A DNA stretch of 64,000 bases from Impatiens glandulifera (taxonomy: Eukaryota > Streptophyta > Magnoliopsida > Ericales > Balsaminaceae). A model generated the notes under the pieces. It worked only from the letters and a program-made list of their open reading frames with translations, made no database searches and was not told the origin of the DNA. Positions 22,377 to 31,955 of this stretch are shown one piece after another; positions within the stretch are counted from its first letter, which is position 1; each line of letters begins with the position of its first letter. The position numbers and the translations under genes are program-made. The stretch is from positions 29,777,905-29,841,904 of the forward strand of contig NC_061866.1 of assembly GCF_907164915.1 (NCBI RefSeq), given 5' to 3'.

Positions 22377-23894
22377 ATGGATTCACATACTACCGTCACT
22401 AAGGTTCCGACCGGCCAACATAAGGACAAGGGATCCAAGAGGGATAAGTCCATCAAGAGAGGTGCTTCCATGGAAGCGCGGGTGACCCGGCTTGAAGAAG
22501 GCATAAGCGATCACCAAGAAGCTCTCGAAGTGTTTAGCACGGTGGCTGATAGAGTAACGACGATGGATGAGAAAGGTGAACAATTGGAGAATAAGTTAAT
22601 GGGGATCATTAATGGTTCGAATCGTAGCATTCGTGACGAAGTGTTGGGATCGTTTCGAGGGGAGGTTAATGATATCTTCCAAAAAGTGCTTGATCCAATT
22701 TGGGAGAAGTCCATGCGATGGTTAGGCCCTTCAAAGGGAGATCTTGGGGAGGCTAGAATCGATGGAAAGGCGGATTGAGAGGAATGGAGGGGAACATATT
22801 GGTGCGGCACCTCAACGGATGGATGTTCCTAAGCCAACTCCATTCAAAGGCTCGAGGAGTGCAAGGGAAGTGGAGGACTTCCTGTGGAACATGGAGAGGT
22901 ACTTTCGGGCATCAAGCATACTTGATGATCGCGATAGGTTGGAGACGACACCTTTCTTCCTACAAGAGATGACATTGTTGTGGTGGAGGAGGCGAGAAGG
23001 AGATATTGAACGAGGGACCTAGAAGATGGAAATATGGGAAGACTTCAAGACCGAGTTCAAACGCCAATTCTTCCTAGAGAATGCCGACTACGAGGCTAGG
23101 AAAAGGTTGAGTCAACTTGTGCAAAAAGGGACCATCAAGGAGTATGTGAAGGAGTTCTAGGAGTTGATGTTCGCGTTTGTTAACGGCCTAAAGACTTAGG
23201 CACAGTTGGAGCTGCAAAGGGCCAAGGTGCGGGACGTTTCCGAGGCAATAGCAGTTACAAAGAGACTGATAGAGCTCAAAGTGTCTGTGGACAGGCCGAA
23301 GTTCATCAGGGATGATGAGGAAGAAGATGGGGGAGACCGCCCACAGGACCAGGAGAAAGGTGGGGGAGACCGTCCATCTAAGAAGTGGCATGCACATAAA
23401 AACTCAGGGAGGCAACCTAACGAATCGAGTAAGCTAAGAACATGTTATATTTGCGGTGCTCATAATCACATAAAGTTTATGTGCCCGTTTAAGGGGGAAA
23501 ATGTTACAGCGGTCAAAGGAACTAAGTCCTTTGATGAGGAAGAAGAGACTCAGATAGGATTCTTAAGACTACTCAATGCTGTGAAGGATAGTATTGCGAA
23601 GCCGATCAATGGAACAAGGAGGGGCTCTTTGTTTGTGGAAGTTTGGATTGGGGAAGGCGCATAAAGACACTTGTGGACACAGGGGCTACGCACAACTTCA
23701 TGCAAGAAGGAGTAGCCAAGGCGTTGGGTCTGCGGGTCAGCCTAACAAGAGGGATTGTGAAGTCCTTCGATGTAGCCAAGCCGGTGAATGGGGAGGTTAG
23801 GAGAGTGCACACCAGGATCAGAGGCTGGAATGAGACAGTCTCATTTACCTTGGTCCCAATGGAATACTACGACGTACTGTTGGGACTAGAATGA
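22377..23894 (+). pseudogene. Ty3/gypsy-type gag and protease remnant (D1)
   Basis: The start is ATG at 22377 (MDSHTTVTKVPTGQHKDKG). A coiled-coil-like N-terminus (MEARVTRLEEG) is followed by frameshifts near 22705 and 22727 (the second, a one-base loss, is private to D1). The retrotransposon gag core includes PTPFKGSRSAREVEDFLWNM and WEDFKTEFKRQFF. In-frame TAGs occur at 23020, 23158 and 23197. The zinc knuckle CYICGAHNHIKFMC is at 23444-23485. A frameshift near 23660 separates gag from the retropepsin active site LVDTGATHNF. The frame ends at TGA (23892) where GLEW is expected. About 13 residues after ELM appear missing compared with related gags. Dead as it stands. Confidence 0.8.
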
Positions 23895-23918
23895 TTCGAT
23901 CAGGTACGCGCTTGCATA

Positions 23919-24662
23919 ATGCCATATTCCGATTCCTTAATCATTTTGGATCACGGGAAGACTAGCGTGATTCCAACAAGGAAAGAATTAGAGGGAATGT
24001 GCATTTTCTCAGCAATGCCGTTCAATCGAGGTCGCAAATATGGTAAAGAGACATTTTCCACTTTTGCCAATACGGATGATGGGGACGGGTCCAAGGGAAA
24101 AGTAGAAGTACCCAATGAAGTCCAAAGAGGGTGCAAGGTCTTCGAGCAACTCAAGACAAAGAGCACAAAACCATCAGATCCACAAGGTTTGGCCAAAGGC
24201 AACATGAGCCAAAGTCAATCTGCCTTCACTCGCACTAAGTCCGTGGGAAAGGAAGCAGGTCGTGCTATGGAATATTCAGAGGGAGACAACGAGAATATGA
24301 AGAGAGGGGCAGATCTGAGAGGGTGTGCACTTAAGAAAGGGGACAATGGAAAGGGGGAAGTTGCCCCCGCAACTGTTGAAGTCTATGCGGTCTATGCTCA
24401 AGGGTCTTGTGCGCAGATTCAAGAGACCGTTTTCAATCGAGAAAGGTGTGGGAAACGTCTCATATCGTTAAGGATGACGACCATAAGTGCACCCGATGCC
24501 ATGACGTGGAAGGGGGAGGAAGAGCGCTCAAGGGACGCCAAAAAGAAGATCACCATGCACCGGTCTAAGGTCGTGCCGAGGAAGGACACGACTTTGGTGG
24601 GGGAGTATGTCACGGCCCATTGGTATGGGGTGCAAATGTCAAGTCATGAGGTGCATTTCTAG
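23919..24662 (+). CDS. Unknown 247-aa ORF inside the gag-only element (D1)
   Basis: It continues the protease frame after the TGA at 23892: FDQVRACIMPYSDSLIILDH is the normal tail of a gypsy protease, so the first ~40 residues belong to that domain. The remainder is charged, rich in K, E, G and S, and occupies the place where reverse transcriptase should start. It has no motif I recognise and no membrane segment. It is open for 247 codons and equally open in D2 (53486-54229) with few changes. It may be non-coding filler of a deletion derivative that happens to be open. Confidence 0.4.
   Translation: MPYSDSLIILDHGKTSVIPTRKELEGMCIFSAMPFNRGRKYGKETFSTFANTDDGDGSKGKVEVPNEVQRGCKVFEQLKTKSTKPSDPQGLAKGNMSQSQSAFTRTKSVGKEAGRAMEYSEGDNENMKRGADLRGCALKKGDNGKGEVAPATVEVYAVYAQGSCAQIQETVFNRERCGKRLISLRMTTISAPDAMTWKGEEERSRDAKKKITMHRSKVVPRKDTTLVGEYVTAHWYGVQMSSHEVHF
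24593..24623 (+). repeat. Duplicated purine tract plus LTR start, decoy 3' end
   Basis: TTGGTGGGGGAGTATGTCAC then GGCCCATT repeats, with two or three changes, the purine tract and first bases of the real 3' LTR 204 bp downstream. It marks an internal partial duplication of the element's 3' end. D2 keeps it at about 54160-54190. Confidence 0.6.
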
Positions 24663-24797
24663 AATATTCTAGAATGCAAATCTGTGCAATCTGTGCTCAA
24701 GGGGCTTGTACATAAATACGAAGGACCGTGTGGGGAATGTTTCAAGGAAGAAGTTGAAGAGTATCAGGCCAAAGTCGAACCGAGGATGGCCACGACT

Positions 24798-24811
24798 AAG
24801 GTGGGGGAGTA
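24798..24811 (+). other. Polypurine tract of the gag-only element
   Basis: AAGGTGGGGGAGTA immediately precedes the 3' LTR start TGTCATGG, as expected for plus-strand priming. Confidence 0.7.
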
Positions 24812-25344
24812 TGTCATGGCCCATTAGAGTCACGACCCAATCCAGGGGATGTCGAGGCTCAGTACAGTCTTGGCCTGATAGTGCGCTAATCTTCTTAGCC
24901 CAAGGGGAGGCCCAGTTGCCTATGTAGGCCTAGTGAATCTTCTAATCAAGGAAGAGATTAGAAGATATTCTAATTAAGGAAGGGATTGGAAGATATATAT
25001 TCGAATCAAGGAAGGGATTAGAATATATATTCTAATTAAGGAAGAGATTACAAGAGATATTCTAAATTAGGTAGGGATATTCTTGTTATGGAAGGAATAT
25101 CCTAAATTAGTGTAATTAAATTGTAATTAGACGTAATTCTTAATTTAATACGTGTAAGTCCTATAAATACCCTGAAGGTATTCCATTGTAATTAAAAAGC
25201 GTTCTTTCAATATAATCTTATTCTCAAAAGTTTTCTCTCTCTAAGTTCGTTGTATTCTTCTTACATCGTTTAAAAAGGTTTTCTAAGCTAGAATTAGGGT
25301 CGATTTAGCTTAGTGCCGCATGGGTCGAATTTCATCCCGTGACA
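24812..25344 (+). repeat. 3' LTR of the gag-only element (D1)
   Basis: Begins TGTCATGGCCC and ends CCCGTGACA; same ~34-bp internal repeats as the 5' LTR, with scattered substitutions, so the insertion is not recent. Confidence 0.85.
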
Positions 25345-25683
25345 AGTCGCTCAAGCTCGAATAACCGTCCAAGTTGAATCATTGTTCAAAAATCTCGAAG
25401 AAAGCATCATCTTCCCAGTATATTCATTTTCAACAGCGTAATAGATGGATATGGAAAGAACGGGATGATAACCGAAATGGAGTCAATTCTCTCCCGAATG
25501 AAGAGCAAACAGATTAAGCCCGGTGTCCTCACATTTAACTTGCTAATCGATGCTTATCGAAGGAAACAAGAATTCGAAAAGATGGAACAAGTTTGATAGA
25601 AAAATTAAGTAGGTTAATTTTGGAACCAGCCAGACGAACTAAACAGAGGTTATTCTTTATGTGCAGGTACTTCTAAAACCGTA

Positions 25684-26851
25684 TGAACCGGTTGGGGAAT
25701 CAAAAACCGGTTGCTACCACTGCAAAGAAACCAGTCTCAAGTGATCAAGCTAAAGATCAGAGGAACCGGTTCTACTCTCTCAAGCGACCGGTTAACGAAG
25801 AAGAAAGATTTTACTCTCCAACCGGATGATACAGCACAAGGCACAAAAAACCGGATGGTTCAGAACAAAAGTCAAAAGATTCAAAATTCAAGAGTGACGT
25901 ACCATGAAGGAAGAAACGTGTCTCGAAAGAATAAAAGAAGATCGGATCCGATCAGAAGCATGCGAGGAAAACAATGATGCTTTGTTGATCCGATGCTGAC
26001 AACCGGAGGCGGATGTTCAACACGTGTCTCAATCTGAAAACCGGCTATGTCATCTTATGCTCAGAGCTGCTGCATGAATGCCAGGTGTTGAGGAAGTTGA
26101 AGCGTGCAAGCAATATTTCTGCAAACAGGCGTGATGACGATCAACCAATCCAGAAGAGAGAGAAGAAAGTAGCCGTTAGCTACTTTCAGCTATAAAAGGA
26201 AGATCAAACGTCTTCATTCAATGCAGTTCGGTAGTTGTAGTTGTGAGCATCATAAATTCTAAAAGTCATAAAGCAATAAATTCTAGAGAGATAAAGTCCT
26301 GCATTCCAAAATCGGTGTGCCTAAAACCGGAAGTTCTTTGTGTGTTATTGTGTTGAGTAGTTGTATTACATCAAAGTGTGAGTTTGGTGTAACCGGCGAG
26401 TAGCGAAGTTGGGCTCGACCGGCAGTGTAATTGTAACTCTAAAGAGTTAGTGAAGATCCTTCTCATAACCTGAGAAGAAGGGGTGACGTAGGAGGGTTTG
26501 CTCCGAACATCCATAAACAAATTTCTTGTCTCGTGTTCTTTCCTTCACTTTCATTTCCCGCTTTTTTAACGAAAACCGCAAACTAATCATACTCCTAAAA
26601 CCGGTCACTCACCTCCATTAAATCGACTCCTTCTTAAACATCATCTAAAGTCGCAAACGTTGCTTCAACCTGAAACAGACATTTCCGCCCTTGAACCCGG
26701 TTCAAGAGTCTGTGACAGGTTGTGCAGTGCTGAGAACGGTTTTAATCTTTAACCGGACTATCACCAAAGTGTTGTGTGTTGTGTAAGCGGCCACCCTTAC
26801 CTAGAAACCGGAAAACACCCCGGTCCTCCAAGGGCGTCCCCGATCCTAACA
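25684..26851 (+). mobile_element. 5' LTR of copia-2 (D1)
   Basis: Ends CCTAACA (26851) before a perfect primer site. It has many AACCGG/CCGGTT motifs, a TATA box (TATAAAAGG at 26191) and the block GGGGTGACGTAGGAG plus CTCCGAACATCCATAAA near 26488-26525. The start TGAACCGG (25684) is preferred because PPR sequence and a splice acceptor lie just upstream; TGATAG at 25594 is the alternative. No 3' partner is inside the window. Confidence 0.7.
26191..26199 (+). promoter_or_regulatory. TATA box in copia-2 LTR
   Basis: TATAAAAGG, about 500 bp into the LTR; likely start of element transcription. The D2 copy is at 55726. Confidence 0.6.
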
Positions 26852-26853
26852 AG

Positions 26854-26865
26854 TGGTATCAGAGC
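26854..26865 (+). other. Primer binding site of copia-2 (D1)
   Basis: TGGTATCAGAGC, exact match to the initiator-Met tRNA 3' end complement, two bases after the LTR. Confidence 0.9.
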
Positions 26866-26893
26866 GAGGTTCTTAGCACTCAAGCAACCTAAG

Positions 26894-28761
26894 ATGGTGG
26901 GAAGCATGACCCACAGCGACAAGCCGCCAATGCTAAACAGCGAAGCATTTAACAGTTGGAAGAAACAGATGTATCTACATCTGATTACGTTGATGATGAG
27001 ATGAGCCGAGTCCTGAAAGAAGGACCGATCAAGATCAACAAGGAGAAAAGCCAATGGACGAGTGAAGATCGGAGAAGAAGTAACCTGGACAACCATTGCA
27101 TGAGGCATATCTATAAAGCTATAGATAACAACACGTTGAACAAAATATCATAGTGCGAAAATGCAAAGGAAGCCTGGGAAACGATTATTCAGATCCACGA
27201 GGGAAACGAATGAACCAAGGAGAACAAAATCTTGGTGGCTACGCAGAAGTATGAAAACATAAGGATGAAACCGGGAGAAAATATGAAGGAATTCAGCAAC
27301 CGGTTCACCAGCGTAGTAAACGAGCTTCAAACACTCGGAAAGAAGTATGACAACCGAGAAGTGATCATCAAAGCTTTAAGATCTTTGCCAAGCACGTGGG
27401 ATATCAAGACCATGGTGATGAGGGAATCAAGTACCCTTGGACAGATGAAGTTGCATGATGTGTTTGAGGACCTGAAAGCCTACGAATTCGAGATCAAGTC
27501 TCGGATCGAAGATGAAGCATCCACATCAACCGCAACAAGAGCTTTGGTCACATCGGTGGAACCGGCGGCTCCAGTATTAACCGCACCGGCTCCAGTCAAA
27601 AATACTGATCAGATAACCGACGATGTGATGGCGATGCTAGCCCAGAAATTCGGGAAATTCATGAAGAAGAGCCAGCCACCATCTAATAATGATTTTAATT
27701 ATAACTATGTAGACAAATCAAACAAGAGATGTTATAACTGTGATGGTTTTGGACATTTCAGGTCAGAATGTAGAAAACCAAGAAGAGACGATAGAAAACC
27801 GGAAGGAAACTATCAAGGAAATAACTATCAAGGGAATAATTATCAAGGCAACCGGTATCAAGGAAACAATTATCAAGGAAACAATTATCGGGGAAACAAC
27901 AATAACCAACGAAATGACTACCGAAGAGGAGATGATCAACATGCTGATGAAGGAAAGGAGATTCAAAAACCACTCATTGCATCTGACGGTGGAAGCGAGT
28001 GGGCATACTCCGATAATGAAGAAGGTGAAGAGAAAGTAACCTGCTTCATGGCAAACGACGAAGAGGTATTTGATTTCTCTTCTGATGAGTTTACTAAAGA
28101 AGATCTAGTTTCTGCACTCAACCAAATGGTTGCTGAGTTCAGAAATATATCTGCATATATACCAACCCCTGTAGAACCTAAAACCGAACAAACAGAATAT
28201 GTATATAATAAAACATGTGAAATCGAAACGTATGAACCTGATGAACTATTCTCCGATAATGAGAAGACAGTTCAACCGGTAATCGAAACCGATGAACGAG
28301 CAATGTACGTCACGGCTGCTTGGGAGAGATCACGTCAAGCAGTGAAACAAATGTGTAACTATAAACGACATCCGAAGTGTAGATATGGTATCGGTTATGA
28401 TCCAAGTAAACAAAATGAAACAAGACAACCTAACGGGATGAAACTAACGAAAAATAATCTTCCATTTATAAAATTTGTCAAAAGTTTACAAACCGAAAAT
28501 AACCTAAAACCGGAAGAAACGCTTAAGTATGTAGGTCCTAACGAATCTGAAAAATGGCTTCATCCTGAGAGAAGGAAAGTCAACCGGAAACCAAATAAAA
28601 ATAATAAAAACCGACATCAAAGAAGCTCATCACCACATAAGGCATTCTTGAGCAACGGCCAAGAAGTTAAGCCAAATATTATCAAAACAATAACCAGGAA
28701 AGTTATCCGACTCATTCAAGTCTGGATCCCAAAGGGACTAATCAACCATGGACCCAACTAA
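26894..28761 (+). pseudogene. copia-2 gag, disrupted N-terminus (D1)
   Basis: The start ATG is 26894 (MVGSMTHSDKPPML). A frameshift near 26982, shared with D2, breaks the gag core before VDDEMSRVLKEGPIKI. TAG at 27151 is private to D1 (D2 reads GAG). TGA at 27211 is shared. From 27232 the frame is open for 509 codons: gag core (SLPSTWDIKTMVM), zinc knuckle CYNCDGFGHFRSEC (27730-27771, intact), a run of YQGNN repeats (about 27810-27905), and an acidic segment EVFDFSSDEFTKEDL typical of SIRE-type gag. It ends at TAA (28761) just past the start of pol in the next frame. Capsid function is lost unless the lesions are read through. Confidence 0.8.
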
Positions 28762-30850
28762 ATGTGGGTATCAAAAAGGTGTAAATAATTGTTTGTTGCA
28801 GGTTAGGAGGAGCAACCGGTTGAAGAATTCTGAATGGTACTTGGACAGTGGATGCTCAAGGCATATGACCGGAAACAAGGAGCTACTAACCGACATCAAG
28901 TACGAAACCGGAGCATTCATCACATTCAGGGATAACTCAAAAGGTAAAACCGTGGGCAAGGGTAAGATTGTCCATGGTGAATTATCCATAAATAATGTGC
29001 TATTGGTAGAAAAACTAAGCTTTAACCTGTTAAGCATAAGCCAAATGTGTGATGTGGGCTACAAAGTTGAATTTCATAAAAACTCATGCTTAGTCAAAAA
29101 TCAAAATAATGACACTTTGTTAATCGGTAACCGGATAGGAAACATTTACAAAGTGAATTGGAAAACTGATTTCGAAAAACCTGTGTGTATGATAGCCGGA
29201 AATGATCCAAACTGGCTTTGGCATAAACGGTTAAATCACTTGAATTTCAAAACGATTAACTTTATTTGTTCCAAGGAACTAGTTCACGGTTTTCCAAAAG
29301 TTAAGTTTTCAAAAGATAAAGTATGTGCTGCATGTCAAATGGGGAAACAAGTAAAATCATCTTTTAAAAGTAAAGGAAATTATCAATCTGAAAGATGTTT
29401 AGAACTTTTGCATATGGATTTGTTTGGTCCGGTTAAAGTAACTAGTTTAGGAGGCATGCATTATACTATGGTGGTTGTTGATGATTACTCTAAGTTTACT
29501 TGGGTTACTTTTCTAGCTTCTAAAAATCAAGCAACTCCAAACTTGATTAAACTGATTTTGAGAATACAAAATGAAAAATCTATTAAAGTAAACAAAATCA
29601 GAAGTGATAGAGGAACTGAGTTTATAAATAGTAATTTAACTACTTTTCTTGATGATTCCGGTATTAGGCACGAGTTGTCTAGTGCCAGAACTCCTCAACA
29701 AAATGGCCTAGCTGAGAGAAGAAACCGAACTCTCAAGGAAGCCGCAAGGTCAATGATAGCCGATTCGGGTATCGCTCAAAAGTTTTGGGCTGAAGCTATC
29801 AACACCGCTTGCTATACACAAAATCGATCTCTAGTGACTAAACGGTTTTCGAAAACTCCTTTTGAAATTTATTTTGATCAAGTTCCAAGTGTACGGTATT
29901 TTCGAATTTTTGGTAGTAAATGCTTTGTTCACAATAACGGCAAGAACTACTTGACCGCTTTTGATGCTAAATCCGATGAGGGAATAATGTTGGGATATTC
30001 AGCTGTGAGTAAAGCCTACAGAATATATAATACTAGGAGTTTAACAGTTGAAGAAACCGCACACGTTGTTTTCGATGAATCGGTTGAGCGAAACACTGCA
30101 TTACCCTTCGACCTTCACAACAGAATGGAAAATTTCAATATCTATTCTGATGATGAAGACGAGGTTCCGGTTTTTAGTAGCTTTGTCAAGGACCAAGCGG
30201 TTGATGTTGAAATTCAACCTGATCAAGCTGCCTTACCGCAGAAAGTTGACGCTTCAGTTTCTACTGAAGAAATCGGTGGGTCTGACTCTGTTCAACCTAC
30301 CGATCAGTCTAACCTTGATCAGCCAACCGAAAGCTTGGTAGACACGTCTCGGATTAACCTCAGAAGGAACAAAAATCATCCTCTTGAACTAGTAATAGGT
30401 AACATATCCTCACCCGTCCGAACTAGGCAACAAAATTTGGATCACTATGGAAACTCTACTTTCATATCACAAATTGAGCCGAAAAAGGTGGATGAAGCAC
30501 TATCAGATCCAGATTGGATCTTGGCAATGCAAGAGGAATTAAACGAGTTTGAGAGAAATAAAGTCTGGTACCTAGTTCCTAGACCGAAAAACAAACCGGT
30601 TATAGGCACACGATGGGTATTCAGAAATAAACTCAATGAAGACGGTTTAGTTACGAGGAACAAAGCCCGGTTAATGGCTCAAGGCTATAAGCAGGAAGAA
30701 GGCATTGATTTTGAAGAATCATTTGCCCCTGTAGCTAGACTTGAGGCCATTAGAATATTCTTAGCATATGCAGCTTTCAAAAATTTCAAAGTTTATCAAA
30801 TGGATCTAATTACGAGTCCATTAGATTGCATGTCTAACTCCACGAGTTAG
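28748..30850 (+). pseudogene. copia-2 pol, truncated at reverse transcriptase (D1)
   Basis: Overlaps the gag end by 14 bases in another frame. The protease DSG (33-35), integrase zinc site (H159, H164, C193, C196) and integrase DDE residues (D224, D287, E323) are present. Reverse transcriptase is cut just after its first catalytic aspartate (MD, residue 686; 30805): the last 15 residues are read from the adjoining satellite. YVDD and RNase H are absent. D2 keeps the full protein. Confidence 0.9.
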
Positions 30851-31260
30851 ACTGCACGTCTAATTACGAGTCCATTAGACTGCACGTCAAACTCCACGAG
30901 TTAAACTGCACGTCTAATTACGAATTCATTAGACTGCACGTCTAACTCCATGAGTTAGACTGCACGTCTAATTACGAGTCCATTAGACTACATGTCTAAC
31001 TCCACGAGTTAGACTGCACGTCTAATTACGAGTCCATTAGACTGCATGTCTAACTCCACGAGTTAGACTGCACGTCTAACTCCATGAGTTAGACTGCACG
31101 TCTAATTCCAAGTCTATTAGACTGCACGTCTAACTCCACAAGTTAGACTACACGTCTAATTCCTCTAGTTAGATTGCACGTCTAATACCGCTTAGTTAGA
31201 CTACACGTCTAACTTCGCTAGTTAGACTACACGTCTAACATCATGCATCTAATATCAAAT
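30806..31260. repeat. Palindromic satellite (~54-bp units) at the D1/D2 junction
   Basis: Units alternate two half-repeats of ~28 and ~26 bp, each ending in a hairpin (GTTAGACTGCACGTCTAAC or CATTAGACTGCACGTCTAA; arms TTAGAC/GTCTAA around TGCAC). Linkers are TTACGAGTC and TCCACGAG. About eight units are seen, decaying toward the right end. It starts exactly at the break in pol and is found nowhere else in the window. Confidence 0.9.
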
Positions 31261-31686
31261 CGGTCTAATGAACCTCATTAAAACCAAGTCTTATGAAATC
31301 TGACTTCGATACACCTTCATCAAAGATAGTTAGACGCATATATAATCCATTCATCATTTCATCATCAAAATTCCAATAGTCAAACTATTTCAACACTTAG
31401 TCAAAATAATTTGACCCAACAGTTACAAATGAAAAAGGGTTCTTGCGCTATGTCTCACATACATGTTACATTGCAATCTCTACTTTAAACTTTTGAACAT
31501 TTAAAATAATATTATTTTATATTTTATTTTTTCAATCCTAGGTCATGCATCTAAAGGTAAATTTAAATCTAAATATGTGTCTAGTTTTGAATTATTATAT
31601 TCCTAGGGTATGCATCTATGTCATGTGTCCTAAATCTAAAATAAATTTTGTTACTACCTTTTGAACATGCGTGGACTAGAAAAGCT
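31261..31686. other. Unique spacer between satellite and D2
   Basis: AT-rich, no coding signal; TAGGTCATGCATCTAAAGG and TAGGGTATGCATCTATGTC are a weak internal repeat. Ends abruptly where D2 begins. Confidence 0.6.
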
Positions 31687-31955
31687 GACAATGCAATTAG
31701 GTATCCTTTGGTTGAACCGTCTAGGAAATTATCGATTTCCTTTTGAAACGATCGTCGAAGGAACACTCTCATCTCATCTCAGCTCGTACATGTTTCCTAA
31801 TATCCATTTTTTTGTCTTCCTTTTTTTTAGAGACAAATCTTGGCGACATTTCCTCGCATTATATTTTTGGAAAATAATGCTTACAACTAGGCACCGAGAC
31901 AAGGTTGCTTACGAATCCTCTTGATAGAGGAATTAGGTCGAAACGTAGTTCAATG

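Larger units (their letters stand above)
21802..25344 (+). mobile_element. Gag-protease-only LTR retrotransposon, TR-GAG-like (D1)
   Basis: Complete LTR-to-LTR element of 3,543 bp. LTRs are 21802-22330 and 24812-25344 (TGTCA...TGACA), with a tRNA-iMet-like primer site and a purine tract beside the 3' LTR. The interior encodes a Ty3/gypsy-type gag with zinc knuckle and a retropepsin, but no reverse transcriptase, RNase H or integrase. It must depend on an autonomous partner. It sits in PPR exon 2. The flanks CTTTC (left) and AAGTC (right) do not make a clean target duplication. Confidence 0.85.
21361..25683 (+). pseudogene. PPR5-like (EMB2453-type) gene remnant split by LTR elements (D1)
   Basis: Reads as a plant P-class PPR protein like Arabidopsis PPR5/EMB2453, a chloroplast RNA-binding factor. 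Exon 1 end 21361-21402; intron 21403-21501; exon 2 21502-21801 with an in-frame TGA at a conserved W. The 3.5-kb gag-only LTR element interrupts at 21802. Exon 2 resumes at about 25349 with NLEESI, a one-base frameshift near 25430, then FNSVIDGYGKNGMITEMESI and KPGVLTFNLLIDAY, ending EKMEQ at 25590. A second intron (25591-25666, ending TTTATGTGCAG) fits; the donor is CAG/GT in D2 and CAA/GT here. Copia-2 begins a few codons into exon 3. Upstream the N-terminal exon is replaced by copia-1 gag. Non-functional. Confidence 0.8.
126..30805 (+). repeat. D1, proximal copy of a ~30-kb direct segmental duplication
   Basis: The sequence matches 31687-60339 in the same order and orientation, with an offset drifting from 31561 at the left to 29534 at the right because of indels. 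Left homology begins at GACAATGCAATTAGG (126; partner 31687). Right homology ends at TGGAT (30805; partner 60339), inside the reverse-transcriptase domain of a copia pol gene. D1 is 2,027 bp longer than D2, of which 1,947 bp is a private tandem duplication at 17894-21785. Positions 1-125 continue the ancestral sequence, because they resemble 10103-10210, so D1 is intact at its left and broken at its right. Identity looks like about 99% by eye; this was not calculated. Confidence 0.93.

Noticed and set aside
27758..27973. Minus-strand open frames opposite the copia-2 gag repeats
   Set aside because: They are antisense of the YQGNN repeat coding region and vanish with it; no independent support.
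28762..28826. A spliced gag-pol junction using GTGTAAATAATT...TTGCAG
   Set aside because: The implied intron would be about 24 bases, far below plant minimum; frameshift or re-initiation is more likely.
30806..31260. CRISPR-like array
   Set aside because: Regular short palindromic units, but spacers are themselves repeated, there are no cas genes, and the DNA is plant nuclear.
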